From positions 1-64,000 of the forward strand of contig JABYQS010000010.1 of NCBI GenBank assembly GCA_022592435.1: a stretch of 64,000 nt of DNA, in the 5' to 3' direction. The stretch's first letter is position 1, and each line of letters starts with the position of its first letter. The DNA comes from Cerioporus squamosus. Taxonomy: Eukaryota; Basidiomycota; Agaricomycetes; Polyporales; Polyporaceae. Position numbers and translations under genes: made by a program. The notes under the pieces are model-generated. The model was given only the letters and a program-made list of their open reading frames with translations. It was not told the DNA's origin and did no database searches. Positions 10,695 through 21,987 of this stretch are shown here, piece after piece.

Positions 10695-11132
10695 CTATAC
10701 AACATGGATGATTTACCAGGGTTTGTAGCGTACAATACCTACGTTATGTATGCCTGCCGAAAGCACGCGATATCAAAGAGTCCGTCAAGATTGAGTAGTG
10801 ATCGCAAGCAAGAGCCTATGAGTTGATGGGCAATGACAATAATGCATGGACGGCGAGGATGAAACGTGAATAGTAGCTACTCGCAACATAAGAATAGTAT
10901 GTAGGAGATCCGTTGCACTCCGCAGCTTCACCAGACATTCGGACGATCGTTACACTGCAGGTCGGTTACCACTGAACGTTGAGCACACAACCCGATCACA
11001 CAGGAAGATGGCTGGTGTACAACCGTAGATGCTTCATAGCCAGGGAGCGTGTCATGTCATGGGGCAATACAAAGCATAGCGTGGATGATGCAGCATAACG
11101 GTAGAGCGAGTGGTAAGTACAGTAGAAACAAA
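10695..11132. other. Convergent spacer, SDR and uL3 genes
   Basis: About 440 bp between two converging stop codons; it should contain both 3' UTRs and polyadenylation sites. I see no gene, repeat or RNA in it. Confidence 0.4.
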
Positions 11133-12632
11133 TCAAGCCCGGGCCTTGAGCGTTCCCAAGAACGCAGCCTTTTCCTCGAACGTCTGGAACGCGCCGTGCT
11201 GTATGACATAACGCATGAGACATATGCTTGAATGCAACGCAAGGACCAAAAACTTACGCCGAACTTCGAAGACGTGTCGATGAACTTAAGCTGAACCTTC
11301 TCGAGATCCCGACGCGAAGTGTGAACCATAAGCGACTTCCGGAGGGTAATAACACGCTTCTTCGTGCCAGGAATGGAGCCCTTCAGCATGAGGTAGTCGT
11401 TCTTGACGATACCGTAGTGAGGGAAGCCACCCATGGGCGTGATGGTCTTCTTGGTGATGTCGTGCTCCGTCGACGCGTTGCCCTCGTCCGAACCGTTACC
11501 AATGCGGTAGATCTTCTTGTTGAGCTCCGTACGGTGGTGGTAGCCGTCTACGCAGGATCATCAGCCGCCTATCCCTTCTGAACATGCGGATATATACTTA
11601 CTTTGACCAGCACGGGCGACGGAGAACATGACCTTGGAAGGATGCCATGCACCGATACAAGCGACCTTGCGGAGACCCTTGTGCGTCTTGCGAGGAAGCT
11701 TCTTGGTGCCCCAACGGTGGGTGACACCCTCGAAACCGTGACCCTTCGTTACCGCGATAACGTCGATGACCTCGTCCTGCTCGAAGACGGAGCCGACCTC
11801 GATCGGCTTCTCGAACAGACCGTGCGCGAACTCGACCTTGTCCGCAATGGAGCCCCCGTTGACCTGAATCTCCATGAGGTGCGCCTTCTTCTGGGAGAGG
11901 CCGGTCTTGCGGATCTGGGTGTGCGCGAGGACACGAACGACAGTGCAGTACTTGCGGATGCGCTCGAGCTCGCGGGCGGTGGACTTGCCACCGTCCTCGG
12001 CGTGCTTCTTGGCGTAGCGCGTGAACGCCTTCTTCTTGGAACGGTACCAGTTCTTGTAGAACCGACGCTTGAGCTCGTCCGAGAGGTGGGAAGCCCAGAC
12101 AGTGGTGAGGGTGCGGAGACCACGGGGGGTCTCGACGTAACCAACAACACCGACCACAATCATTGGCGGGGTCTCGACAATCGTGACTGCCTCCACGACC
12201 TCGCGCTTGTGCATCTCTGAAGAGCCGGTTTGACATCTGTTGTGGGAAAAAGAACAGAATGTGGTACTCACTGGAGCCAGGACGGTCGAGATCACGAACA
12301 ACGTGCGTCATACCCGCCTTGTAGCCCATGACGGCCGTCAAGTGGACGGGCTTCTTGGGGTCATCCTATCCCGCACAACGCTCAACTCTCCAGTCACTCC
12401 TCCAGTGAACACTGAACGCACCTTGGGGAACGACTTAACCTTGCCGCGGTGGCGCGCAGCACGCTTCCGGGGCAGGAAACCAAGAGAGCCGTGACGGGGG
12501 GCTTCGTACTATAGATGATATGTGAATAGTCGTCCAAGACCCTCCGCTGCTCTACACGGACCTTACGGTGACTACGGAGATCGTTGTCAGCTTCCTCATG
12601 GACGGGACAGCGTGTGGTGATACTCACCTCAT
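11133..12632 (-). CDS. RPL3: Ribosomal protein uL3 (RPL3)
   Basis: Large-subunit protein next to the peptidyl-transferase centre. Seven coding exons, in transcript order 12632-12628, 12571-12562, 12508-12422, 12365-12272, 12216-11602, 11547-11258 and 11198-11133, give 388 aa, the normal length. The start [16 protein letters not shown] is only recovered by splicing a 5-nt first coding exon (ATGAG), a 10-nt microexon (T CAC CGT AAG) and exon 3. Further blocks: [34 protein letters not shown] sequence, [50 protein letters not shown]. The reading frame is intact throughout. It diverges from MRC1 across about 690 bp. Confidence 0.96.
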
Positions 12633-13325
12633 TTTGAAGGGGGGTCTTGAGGGCGTCGGTGTCGTTGAGGACGTCGTCGATAGACTCTAGCAGAAAGGGC
12701 GGCTGTGGCTGAAGAAACTGTACAGTACATCCAAATTCGGAAGTGAACGCTGGAGATCTCAATCGGGCCTCGGGATCGGTGATGGGATCTCAGAAGGAAT
12801 CCATGACTGCTACATAGGACTGCTCACGTTTCTTTCCTCCTGCCCTCCTCGCCTGCAGACTGTAGCGGGAACAAGCTATGGTGTGACCACGCGCGAGATA
12901 TACTGCATATGCAATTGATCAGCTTCAACTCATGAATACCACAGGCCCGTTGCGAACTCGGCACTGCATTGTGGACTTACATACGTGCTGGAACACACTC
13001 GCTTGAAGATACTCTCCTATTGCCAGCCTCGCCTCACTTAGGTGTTATTTCAGTAACACTGCAAGCATGCCTTATGCATACGGTGCTTGTTATATATGTT
13101 CATCCGTGAGTCTCACTGTGAAGCGCCCAAAGTGCCTGACTTTCCAAAAACGCGCTCGTCACAGCTGCGTCACATCAGTGTGCGCGCTTGCATTGAGGCC
13201 GAATCGCCCGCGTCGTCGAACGGACTCTCACCATCGTGCTCATCGACGAGCTCACCGGGTCGCTCATCCCTTTGTGGCGGCCACACTCTACTTCCAACAA
13301 CTTGCTAGATCTCGCGTTACGCGTC
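12633..13325. promoter_or_regulatory. Divergent intergenic region, uL3 and MRC1
   Basis: About 690 bp between two divergent start codons, a ribosomal protein gene and a replication-checkpoint gene. A TATATAT run lies at 13091-13097, 229 bp upstream of the MRC1 ATG. The uL3 5' leader probably occupies the left end. No gene is supported here. Confidence 0.45.
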
Positions 13326-16300
13326 ATGTCACTCCCGTCCTCACCCGCCATCGTGCGGCCCCTTCGAACTTATGGACGACGCGCCACGTCTGACTACGAC
13401 ACATCCTTCGAGGCGGCCAATACCAGTGTCGATTCACGCGAAGATCCAGACTTCTCACACTCTACCAGTGTGGACTTTGACCATCCACCAACCTCAGACC
13501 CTCCGGACGCGTCAAACGCGTCTCCCGCCAGCGGGCACGGCTCAGAAGGGGAAGGACCAAGCAATGGCAACAGTTTCTATAAGTATGGGTGGAGGGCAAA
13601 GCTGAAGGAGATCGATGAACGTTACTCGAAGGACCTCAGCGGCCCTAGTGGCAAGCTCCATGAAGACACTGTGGGCGGGTCCGCGACGCGTTCAGCAACG
13701 CCGTCAGATCAAGACCGCATTGCGGGCGACGCGTTCGGTGGCTCGTTGTCCTCTTTAACAAACTCCTCCCCACCTCCGCCTTCAGTGGCTCGGTCTCCCG
13801 TGTTCTTCAGAGGTAACGCTCATCTTCCCTTGGACTACCTCTCCGACCAGGAACGCCCGTCCACTCCCCAAACATCCTCGCCTAACCTTCTCGGGACCCC
13901 AAGGTCAGGCTCGTCTCCAACACCACCTACATCTATCGAAATGCCGCCCAACAAAGGCAAGGGTAAAGGCAAAGCCTTGGAGCCACTCCGGTACGACAGT
14001 GGTGACCAGTCTGCAGACGCTTGCAAGCTCCCGAAGGCGCGTGACACCAAGGCTCAGAGGAAGAGTCAGGGCGCGGATAAGCGTGCTAAAGCCAAGGTTA
14101 GTGCGGTCTTCAACTACCTGTTGAGGGATGTGCACTCACGCGTCACTCCGTAGCGACCGACGAAGAAGGATATGGTGGAGACAAAGAAGGCCACAGTGCG
14201 ACTCACTGCCCAGCAGTCAGCCTCAATCGCACCCGCACCTAAGACGAACAATTTCACTCTTACCAAGCTCATGCAACGGTAGGCTCCAATCGAGTCCACT
14301 GTTGTTGCGTATTGACTCATGATGGAGGACCGTCTCAGTATCAAGCCTACAGTACCTCAGCCAACACGGAGCCGCACTCCTCCAATCCCCTCGACGGATC
14401 CGATAGAAGAATTCTCATCTCCGCACCCCATGCCGAGTACGCCAGATATGAAACCCGCAGAGGAATGCTTCGTCCCCACCGGTCTGCTCGACGACGTGAA
14501 CGCGGACGACGATGACGATGACGACGACATGCCGGACTTTCGAGATCTCGTCAAGGAGCAGGACCAAGGTCGTGAACAGGAAACCCGGAAAAAGGAGTTG
14601 GCCGCCTTCAAAGAGCGTTGCGTGGAGCAGGCACAACAGCGGGGCGCCGGTTCTCCTGATGATGACAGCGACATCGAAATAGTGGACGACATGAAGTCCG
14701 TCGCTCGCGACGAGGCCCAGGCACGTCGAGGAGCGATTGCCCGCGGTGAAGTTCCTTCCGTCGGTTCCAAAAGACAGCTCGCTGCTGCTGGGCGCAGTGC
14801 ACGACGGGAGCATGTGTTACGGATAACGGACGAGACAGAAGTACAGCGTACACTGCAAGCAGCTGCCAAGCCCTCGTTTCTTGGCGGAACAGCGGGTGTG
14901 AAGCTGACGCAGGGGGAGCTGAACTCGTTGATCCGCCAGAAGGCGGAAGATCAGGCGATGAAGATCAAACAGCAGAAAGAGGAGGAGTGGAAACGTCGCG
15001 GGGGAACAATCAAGGACCAGCCCGGCGCGCTCGTGTCTGCCACGAATCCCCTTACCTCCCTGCAGGATGCTCTTGACAGACGGCGGTCAGCCCGCGAGAC
15101 GCGGAGTGCTGATCCGGAGGTGGTACACGATAGCGATGACAGCGATGAGGAGTGGCGGCCTGACGGGAACCCGGCTATGGACGAAGATCAGGGTGAGGAT
15201 ATTCAGCACTCCGACGAGGACCGCGCGCCTGGTCCCTTGCGCAACAGGGCGGACACTCAGGCGGACGACGAAGAGGACGATGAGAATCCCTTCAACGTTC
15301 CCCGCCAGCCTCAGCGTAGGGCGAGAGCTGCGATCGAGTCGGACGACGATGACGACGACGCAGAGAACCACCGACCACCTCAGCCCAGCCGGGGCCGCAA
15401 GCTTGTTCGCGACTCTACCTGGGTTCAAGGATTTCACTCTCCCGATGCGGGGGCACAATCCTTGTCTCATCGCGACTCCATCTCTTCCCTAGGCGACCTC
15501 ACCGACGGCGCGCTCACGGAAGACGGCACGGACAAGGAGAACGATGCCTTGCTCAGCTTTGACCGCGGAGAGGACAAAGAGAACACCGTCATTGCCCTTC
15601 AGTCTCCTGCTGCTCGCCTCGGTCGATACGCTTCCCTCTTCGCTTCGGAGATCGCGGCGTCGCCATCCGGGTCTGTTGGACGTGGTGCGACTGATGGGGT
15701 CCGTTCGCCACTGAAGGAACTTCCTGGGGAGGATGATGATCCTTTTGCGTTCACTCCCGGACCTCCACTGCGACTTGCAGGTGCTAGCAGAGACGGTGGT
15801 AGCTTGGAATCATCTCCTATAAACCTTGGAGCAGGGAGCGGTCTCGAGCCTGCCTTCGCATTGTCACCGACCGGTAAGGGCAAGGCGCGTGCGCGTTCGA
15901 CGAGTCCTTCTCCCTTAGGTGAGGCTTTGGACCTGGGTGGGGGACTTGGTGGAAGCTTCGGCGGTGGAGGTTTCTCCCAATTCTTCACGCAAGAAGGGGT
16001 ATGTCGCATATGACTCGCACACTTGACTAACCGTTGACATGCCCATAGAACGCCCGTGGCTTCGATCAGCTGAAGGCAGCTCAAGACAATGACGACGTCC
16101 CGCTGACGGCGGAGACGGGGCTTCATGCCGCCCTGGATGTCAGCAGCACCTGGCGCAAGAAGGCCGACGAGATCTTCCAGAAGGAGCAGGAGCACATCGC
16201 CCAGCAAGAGCAAGCCAGCGCTCAGAACGACGCTGAGCCTGAGATGTTTGTGGACGCGAATGGGTGAGGTCGTCGGTTTCTCCTATGTTGCAGCTGTTCA

Positions 16301-17906
16301 CGCCCGCTGGTAGCTTCTTGACGCAGACGCGGCCGTCCCTGGTTAGCCCCGTATCCGCGAGGACGCCCCTCCATCTCCACTCTGGTGTGCGGTTCTCCTC
16401 ACCGAGAAGCGTGCTATCCTCCGTGCGCAAACCCCTTGCGCCTCTGCTGTCGCAAGGTCCCGACGACGACGATGACCTTCCTGCACGTCCACGACGGCTT
16501 CGCAAACGCACAGAGTCCCCCGAGCCTCCGCTCGAGGATGCACCAAGGTTCAATGCCTTTGACATTCTCGGGCGCAGTCGCCCTCCACGGACGAAGAAAC
16601 CGAAGAAGATGGAGAAGTCGGAGTTCATTGAGGGTGAAGCGGAGGAGTCCGACGAGGAAGCAGGCTTCGGGTTCGGTCCAAAGAAGGCGCAGGCTGACGA
16701 CGACGACGAGGATGGCGAGGACCAAGACCGCATCCTGGAAGAGCTGGTCGACGACAAGGAGATGGACGAGAATACCCTCGGCGAAGAGAAGGTTCTCGAG
16801 AAAGTCCGGTGAGTGGGTTCCTTGCAGTTTCAGAACCGGGCGGCAGCTGAGTCGCTGCTTCCACCAGAGAACACCAGGAGTTGGATGACAAGGCGATCGA
16901 GAAGGTTCACGTTGACGCCGTCCAAGGCAAGTTCGGACAAAGCGCGGGAGGCGGGGGCTCGACTTTGACGACAGCGATTCGTCGGAGGACGAAGAGGCCC
17001 GGAGGCTTCGCGGGAGGACGAGCAAGAGGCCGAAGCACGCCCCGAAGAACATCAAAGAGCTTGGTATGTCGCAAGCTGATCATTTGAAACAATCGTACAT
17101 GCGTGACTCACGTCCTTCTCCAGCGAAGAATCCGGATACCGTGGCGTTCGCTCAGGCGTACAGTGCGAACATAGCTGACGAGGGCGAGGAGTTTGCTCAC
17201 TTGCGAAATGGGGATGACACGATGGACGTGGACGTGGACGGGGACGGACGGGATAGGGATGGAGATAGAGGAGCCCAGGCCGGCGATGAAGAGGAGGACG
17301 AAGATGAGGACGAAGAGGCGGTATCCGCTGCGCAATTACGGATGGAGCTGCTCGCGGCAGCAAAGCAAGGCGACAAGGTGAGTTGGCTGCTAGTGTGACC
17401 TCCGCACGCATCGACTGACGTTCAACAGGCACAGGTGTTCGACCCGGACGATGTCACCTGGGCAGATAGAGACGCAGACGATGAGGAAGAGGTGGAACTC
17501 GAGAGCCGCGTCAGGGAGATATCGGCTGAAGCACCAAACCCACACCGTCCTAATGCGGCGTCTGGCGCCCTCCAGGTGAGACGCATGTCGTCACTTCGAG
17601 TTTGTGCAACTGGCTCATCGCGACACATAGGCCAAGTCGAATGTCATTGGCAATGCCACGCCCGCACACCTTCTTCACTGGGCCAAGGCCGAGACCTCGA
17701 CGCGCACCGGTGCCATTATCGGGCGCAACGCCGGGAGCTCCGTGGCCGTCACTGGGCACGGGAAGACGAAGGACGGAAACGGTTCGTTCAAGGGACCGCG
17801 GTCTGCCGTCACGTCCAGCGCAGCCAAACCGAAGCCGATTTCCAAACAGCCCAGCATGCTCAGTTCGGTGGCCAGCCTCAGCAAACGGAGGAAGTTTGGA
17901 AACTAG
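13326..17906 (+). CDS. MRC1: MRC1/claspin replication-checkpoint mediator, one-base frameshift
   Basis: Fork-associated adaptor that couples replication stress to the checkpoint kinase. Exons 13326-14096, 14154-14278, 14339-15998, 16049-16263, 16314-16808, 16868-17063, 17124-17377, 17429-17575 and 17631-17906; about 1379 aa once corrected. Mostly disordered, acidic and Ser-rich, with several D/E runs (DDDDDDDD at about 14508-14529). The C-terminal half carries the MRC1-like block: VDANGFLTQTRPS, then KSEFIEGEAEESDEEAGFG, EELVDDKEMDE, REHQELDDKAIEKVHVDAV, ELAKNPDTVAFAQAYSANI. In exon 6 reading must shift by one base at about 16934 (QGKF then RTKRGRRGLDFDDSDS); uncorrected, it would end at 17087. 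SQ/TQ-type sites are scattered through the protein. Confidence 0.88.
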
Positions 17907-18282
17907 GAGCCCGTGTCATGACTCATCTACGCTATCCTATTCGCTCGTTGCTATGTAGTATGTGCATCCATGTCGATATGTAATCATGTATACCGTTTTG
18001 TAGGATTTCAGTCACATGTAGCAGCCCGCGCTGCAGTATATATATACCTTTGTTACCTTGGACAAGGGTGCGAAGACCCATCCTCTCTTCACTGACCTCT
18101 CGCCACACTTAGTTCACACCTTGAATTTTCACGCCGAGCATCGACGAACAGCAAACCCCAGACGTCCATTCTCCGGAACAACAGCCAACAACAGGTATGA
18201 GTGGTCTCTGGGTATACAAGCAGAAAAAACCAAGGCCAAGCACCGGCGCCCAAGCATCTAGTAATGTAGTGGTGGTATACAG
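17907..18282. other. Convergent spacer downstream of MRC1
   Basis: About 375 bp between converging stops. It contains an alternating TA run at about 18037-18047 but no gene. It should hold the 3' ends of MRC1 and the small membrane-protein gene. Confidence 0.4.
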
Positions 18283-18961
18283 TCAATAATTTTGCTTTCC
18301 GCGGGCCATCCGGACACCCCATGGAACGGTGCGTGGCGGTCGTGCCGGGGAGAGGTTGAAGGTGCGGGAAGCTCGACGGGCATGGCCTTGGTTGCTCCGC
18401 CGTCGTGTGTTGTCCTGGTGCAGCTGCACGAATATGGCGTAGACGAGTACGGCCACGGGGCAGACGAGCATAGAAGGGAACCGGAAGGACAGATAGTCAG
18501 CCTCTGCACGGGGCAATCTCGCAGCAGTGGGGAGGAGGACTGACCTTGTGCCTAAGCATGATCAGCTTCGCCATGCATGCCGGGGGCCCACTCTCCCTGA
18601 ACGGGGTTCCTGTACAGAGGATGCTCAGGCTCAGATGCCACAGCACGACACGAGAGGAGAAGGGCACGGGACGCGTGGGTGGGACATGGTGCTTACGGGA
18701 GGCAACGACTGCGAGGCCGGCTTCGTGTGCATCGAGGAACTCATCTCCGCCCGTTATCGATGCCCAGACAGACGGGAAACAGAGGCAGGAAAGGAGGAGG
18801 GAGGCGAGGAATGACAGGAGGACGAGCATCCCGGGCATCGTGCTCTGCGAGCAGGGCGGCCGTGCAGGCGGGCTCTCCAGGCTGGACGCAGGGGAGAAAC
18901 CGCTGCCGCCGTTGCTAGCCTCCAGCTGTCCCCCGCGCGCCTCCCGCCCCGTCCACATCAC
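18283..18961 (-). CDS. Small two-span membrane protein, unknown function
   Basis: I do not recognise this gene. Exons 18961-18697, 18609-18545 and 18501-18283 join in phase to 182 aa. A hydrophobic segment (MLVLLSFLASLLLSCLCF) lies about residues 45-65 and a second (MLVCPVAVLVYAIFVQL) about residues 120-137. A basic, Arg-rich tail (RRRSNQGHARRASR) follows the second span, predicting a cytosolic C-terminus. The second intron is only 43 nt. Support is the consistent phase and two helices falling on separate exons; there is no family evidence, and the 5' start (MMWTGREARGG, or an ATG 43 codons later) is uncertain. Confidence 0.5.
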
Positions 18962-19407
18962 GCCCAGATTGGGCCAGTCCTCCCATTAGTCAGCGGAACA
19001 TCTGCTTCTCATTGGTCCCGGCTTCACGACGGTCGCTCGATCCCGTTCGATCACACAGCGCGCGGGGTACAGTACAGCTGACAGTGCAGAGTCTGTATTT
19101 CTGCGCAAAGCTTAAGTATCGGTCGACGTTAAAGTCATGCCGTGCTCTTGCCTTGCCAAAGCAATCACGCAAGAGCGCTATCAAGGATACATGTTGATTG
19201 TGTAACACACTAGCGTCTACCCGTGCCCTTGTACATGTTGATTGTGTAACACATATACCACCCCAACAACATCTCCCCGCCTACATCTAACTATACAGCA
19301 CCCTGAAGGAGTGTGATATACCAATAACGACTTACGAGAGACCAGAAGAAAGGGTAGTTGTCGGACAAGGCGCTTGAGCGGCTCAGATCTCAAGGCGAAC
19401 TGCACGC
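18962..19407. other. Spacer with a 44-bp-period duplication
   Basis: About 445 bp between the membrane-protein start and the GH105-like stop. The only structure noted is the 22-bp direct repeat listed separately. No gene is supported. Confidence 0.45.
19188..19253. repeat. 22-bp direct repeat, 44-bp period
   Basis: The 22-bp sequence beginning TACATGTTGATTG occurs identically at 19188-19209 and 19232-19253, with 22 bp of unique sequence between. It looks like a recent tandem duplication and has no evident function. Confidence 0.8.
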
Positions 19408-20901
19408 TTATCTGCGCGAGAACGCTGCGGCGTAGTCGCGCCACGCAGCGTGCAGCAGGAGGACAAATGCCTGCCCTTCGGGGCTGTAGCTACCCGGCTG
19501 AGAAGGCGTGTTGAAGGTCAACGGGTCCACAGTGTTCAGAAGCCAGCCATCGTCCGTCAAGCTCGCCTTGATGACACTGAACGCATCATCAGCCGATGGG
19601 ACGTGGGTCAAGTCACCGGTGAGCGCCGCCATGCGGTACGTGACCGCCCCAAGGAGCGCAGTACTGGACGAGTCCGCGAAGGAGTCGGCTTGGTCGAGGT
19701 AGTTGAGCAACGTGCCGTTTGCTTGCTGCGCGGGACATATTGCCGTAAGTGACCGCCTGGGCGATAACGTCTGCGACCGGAGCTTACCTGGTAACTCCAA
19801 GCACTGTCAAGGATCTCGTTGATCCATGAGGTGAGTTCTAGACGCTCTGACAGCATGTTGTCGGCCTCGCTCGACCGGCGGATCGTCTCGAGAACGCGGA
19901 GCATGCCAGCAGCAGCCCAGGCATTGCCTATGGAACGGTCAGCCAAAGACAGTCAGGCACGAAACTCCGATGGCCGCACCAGTTCCCCAGTGCGTGGTGT
20001 CTGTCCAGCTGCCGAGAACGACGTGCTTCCACAAACCGCCGTCGTCCCTCAGGTAGCTGCGGTAGAGCTTGCACTGTGTGTACGCGAGCTGCAGCAGCTC
20101 GGCACCTAAGGTGCCACCCTGAAGTGCACCGTAGTAGGCGATGAAAGGAGGCGCCATGTATACGAAATCCGCCCTGACCGAGGTCAGATTCGACGTCAAT
20201 AGACACGGAAGATCACTTACCACAGCTGGACCTGGTCCGCGCGGTGCGAGATCGCACCGTCCGTGGTACGTGGAGCATCGTTCAAAAGGTAGTTCAGCTG
20301 ATTCGAGGCTGCGACAGAGAACTTGGTGTCGTGGTCCGTGCGGGTCCAATTCGTGAGCAGCACAGGCACACCAAGACCTTCTCGGGCGTCAGCACATCAC
20401 GCGGTGCGCCGTGAATCGGACGATGAGCACGTACTGGCGGGGTCACCGACGGCGCCGTCACCGTCTATGAGCGGGCTGGGGGTATCGGTGACATTGGACA
20501 CGATCCTGCGAGGGCGCGAATTGGGCGCGAATATCAGTGACACCGCCGAAACGCAAGCCATGTAGAGACGTGCTTACTCGGCCGTTTTCGCAAACACGTC
20601 GGCAGCGGTGTTAGACGATGACAGCCGCGTGGGCGGGGGGATGTCACCACCAAAGACCGACAACTCTGGCCATTCGAGCTCCAGGAGGGTCTCCAACTGC
20701 GTACCTATCTCCCAACTGGCGAGGATATCAGCAGACAGAGATGAATGCGAGACACGCGAAAACACACCTGTGAGTCGCGATCTGCGCCAAGTTGGCCTTG
20801 ACTAGGGCCACGGTGGCGTTGTCAAGACCTGTTTGGGCTGTTGGAACACCGACGACGGCAGAACACGCCGCTAAGAGGGTGAGCAGGATGCTGGCGGCCA
20901 T
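19408..20901 (-). CDS. Secreted six-hairpin glycosidase, GH105/GH88-like
   Basis: Likely extracellular enzyme acting on unsaturated uronic-acid products of pectin or other polysaccharides. Exons 20901-20768, 20715-20578, 20505-20435, 20377-20221, 20173-19980, 19927-19788 and 19725-19408 give 383 aa. The N-terminus MAASILLTLLAACSAVVGVP is a signal peptide. The (alpha/alpha)6 fold is suggested by WADFVYMAPPFIAYYGAL, then YLRDDGGLWKHV, THWGTGNAWAAAGMLRVL, DSFADSSSTALLGAVTYRM and SPEGQAFVLLLHAAWRDY. The usual WGRGN segment reads WGTGN, so the exact substrate is uncertain. Sequons are present (NATVAL, NVTDTP, NWTRTD). All six introns keep phase. It is divergent from THO2. Confidence 0.85.
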
Positions 20902-20986
20902 GGCTCGTTCGAACGAAAGCGAAGGAACGAGGGCGGTAGTAGGCGGAAAGGGCAGCAGCGGGGGCCATCAAACAGACGCGGCGGGG

Positions 20987-20993
20987 TTATATA
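20987..20993 (-). promoter_or_regulatory. TATA box of the GH105-like gene
   Basis: On the minus strand this reads TATATAA, 86 bp upstream of the start codon at 20901. A TATA-driven promoter fits an inducible secreted enzyme. Confidence 0.5.
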
Positions 20994-21163
20994 TGGCGGC
21001 CAAGATACGAGGAACGTGCGGAGGATACGCGGTAGGGCCGCTGTCACGAAATGACGACAGCCGGAGCAGCAATGCGAGATCTCGGGCGGAATAAGTAGTC
21101 CAAATCAGCTTGTAGAACGCTTGATCCTGCCCCAGTCTATATCGCCGATCCAGATGATCCCTA

Positions 21164-21177
21164 CAGCAAATTTGCTG
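21164..21177. promoter_or_regulatory. 14-bp palindrome CAGCAAATTTGCTG
   Basis: A perfect inverted repeat about 260 bp upstream of the GH105-like start. Dyads of this size can be binding sites for dimeric regulators; no factor is known to me for this one. Confidence 0.3.
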
Positions 21178-21987
21178 AATTTGATGCATGTAGAGAGACC
21201 GTGTTAAGACCGTGATGGCTGCTCCCGCTAGAGTATACTGCACAAGATGGCACAGCGCTGTCCGTCCTCAGGCCCACGCCTCAGGACGTCTCAGGCGGTG
21301 TGGTCGGGCCCGCGAATCTACGCTGGGACATCTCCCTTATGTATTCATGTCGCTCCCAAGGGCATCACACGCCGCTGCCCATGTGACACTGACGTTGATA
21401 CTTGAGGGGAGGAATGCCGTTACTCCGAGGATGAGATCTATTGGAAGGTTTCAATGGCGTCTAGGCCATGGCGAATCTTCTGGGCATCACACACCTGCGC
21501 AGCTGGACGCTCATTGGAGTGGAGAACACGCACCTGGCGGAATCAGGGTGGTACAGCGGCCAAATATGTACCCTGGCCTCAGGGTGGTCAGGTTAGAAGC
21601 CCAGGACCTCTCGAGTCTTAGGACCGTGTATCAGTCAATGTTGTCGTCTCGAGACAGTGGCAGTGAATAGACCATAGAGAGGTTCGCTGATTTTGAGGCA
21701 AACATCCAAGAGAACCATCGCAAGGTAAAAAGCGGGCATCCCGAGTGCTTGCAAGGTGGTTTAAGTACTCGCAACCAGCTCCCTTGATCGAATGGCAGGC
21801 GAGATAGCAGTCACGTATACGGTATGGCCCCTCCGAGTCGGACGACGTCCACCCAATGGGCGTCTGTTCCACGTGAGCCATCATCGCTCAATGCCGAACA
21901 CCGCTGCCGCAACAAGCTCGAGTCGCCACACCTGGTCCTGGTCATCATCTCTGGTCCCGTCCTCTTCCTCTCCTGGCACGGTCTTGC

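Larger units (their letters stand above)
20902..21987. promoter_or_regulatory. Divergent intergenic region, GH105-like gene and THO2
   Basis: About 1.09 kb between divergent starts, the longest host spacer in the left half. It contains the TATA element at 20987-20993 and a 14-bp perfect palindrome at 21164-21177. The phrase GGGCATCACAC occurs twice (about 21360 and 21482). No gene is supported. Confidence 0.45.

Noticed and set aside
14357..14869. Minus-strand open frames opposite MRC1
   Set aside because: They mirror acidic, Ser-rich MRC1 codons and have no independent support.
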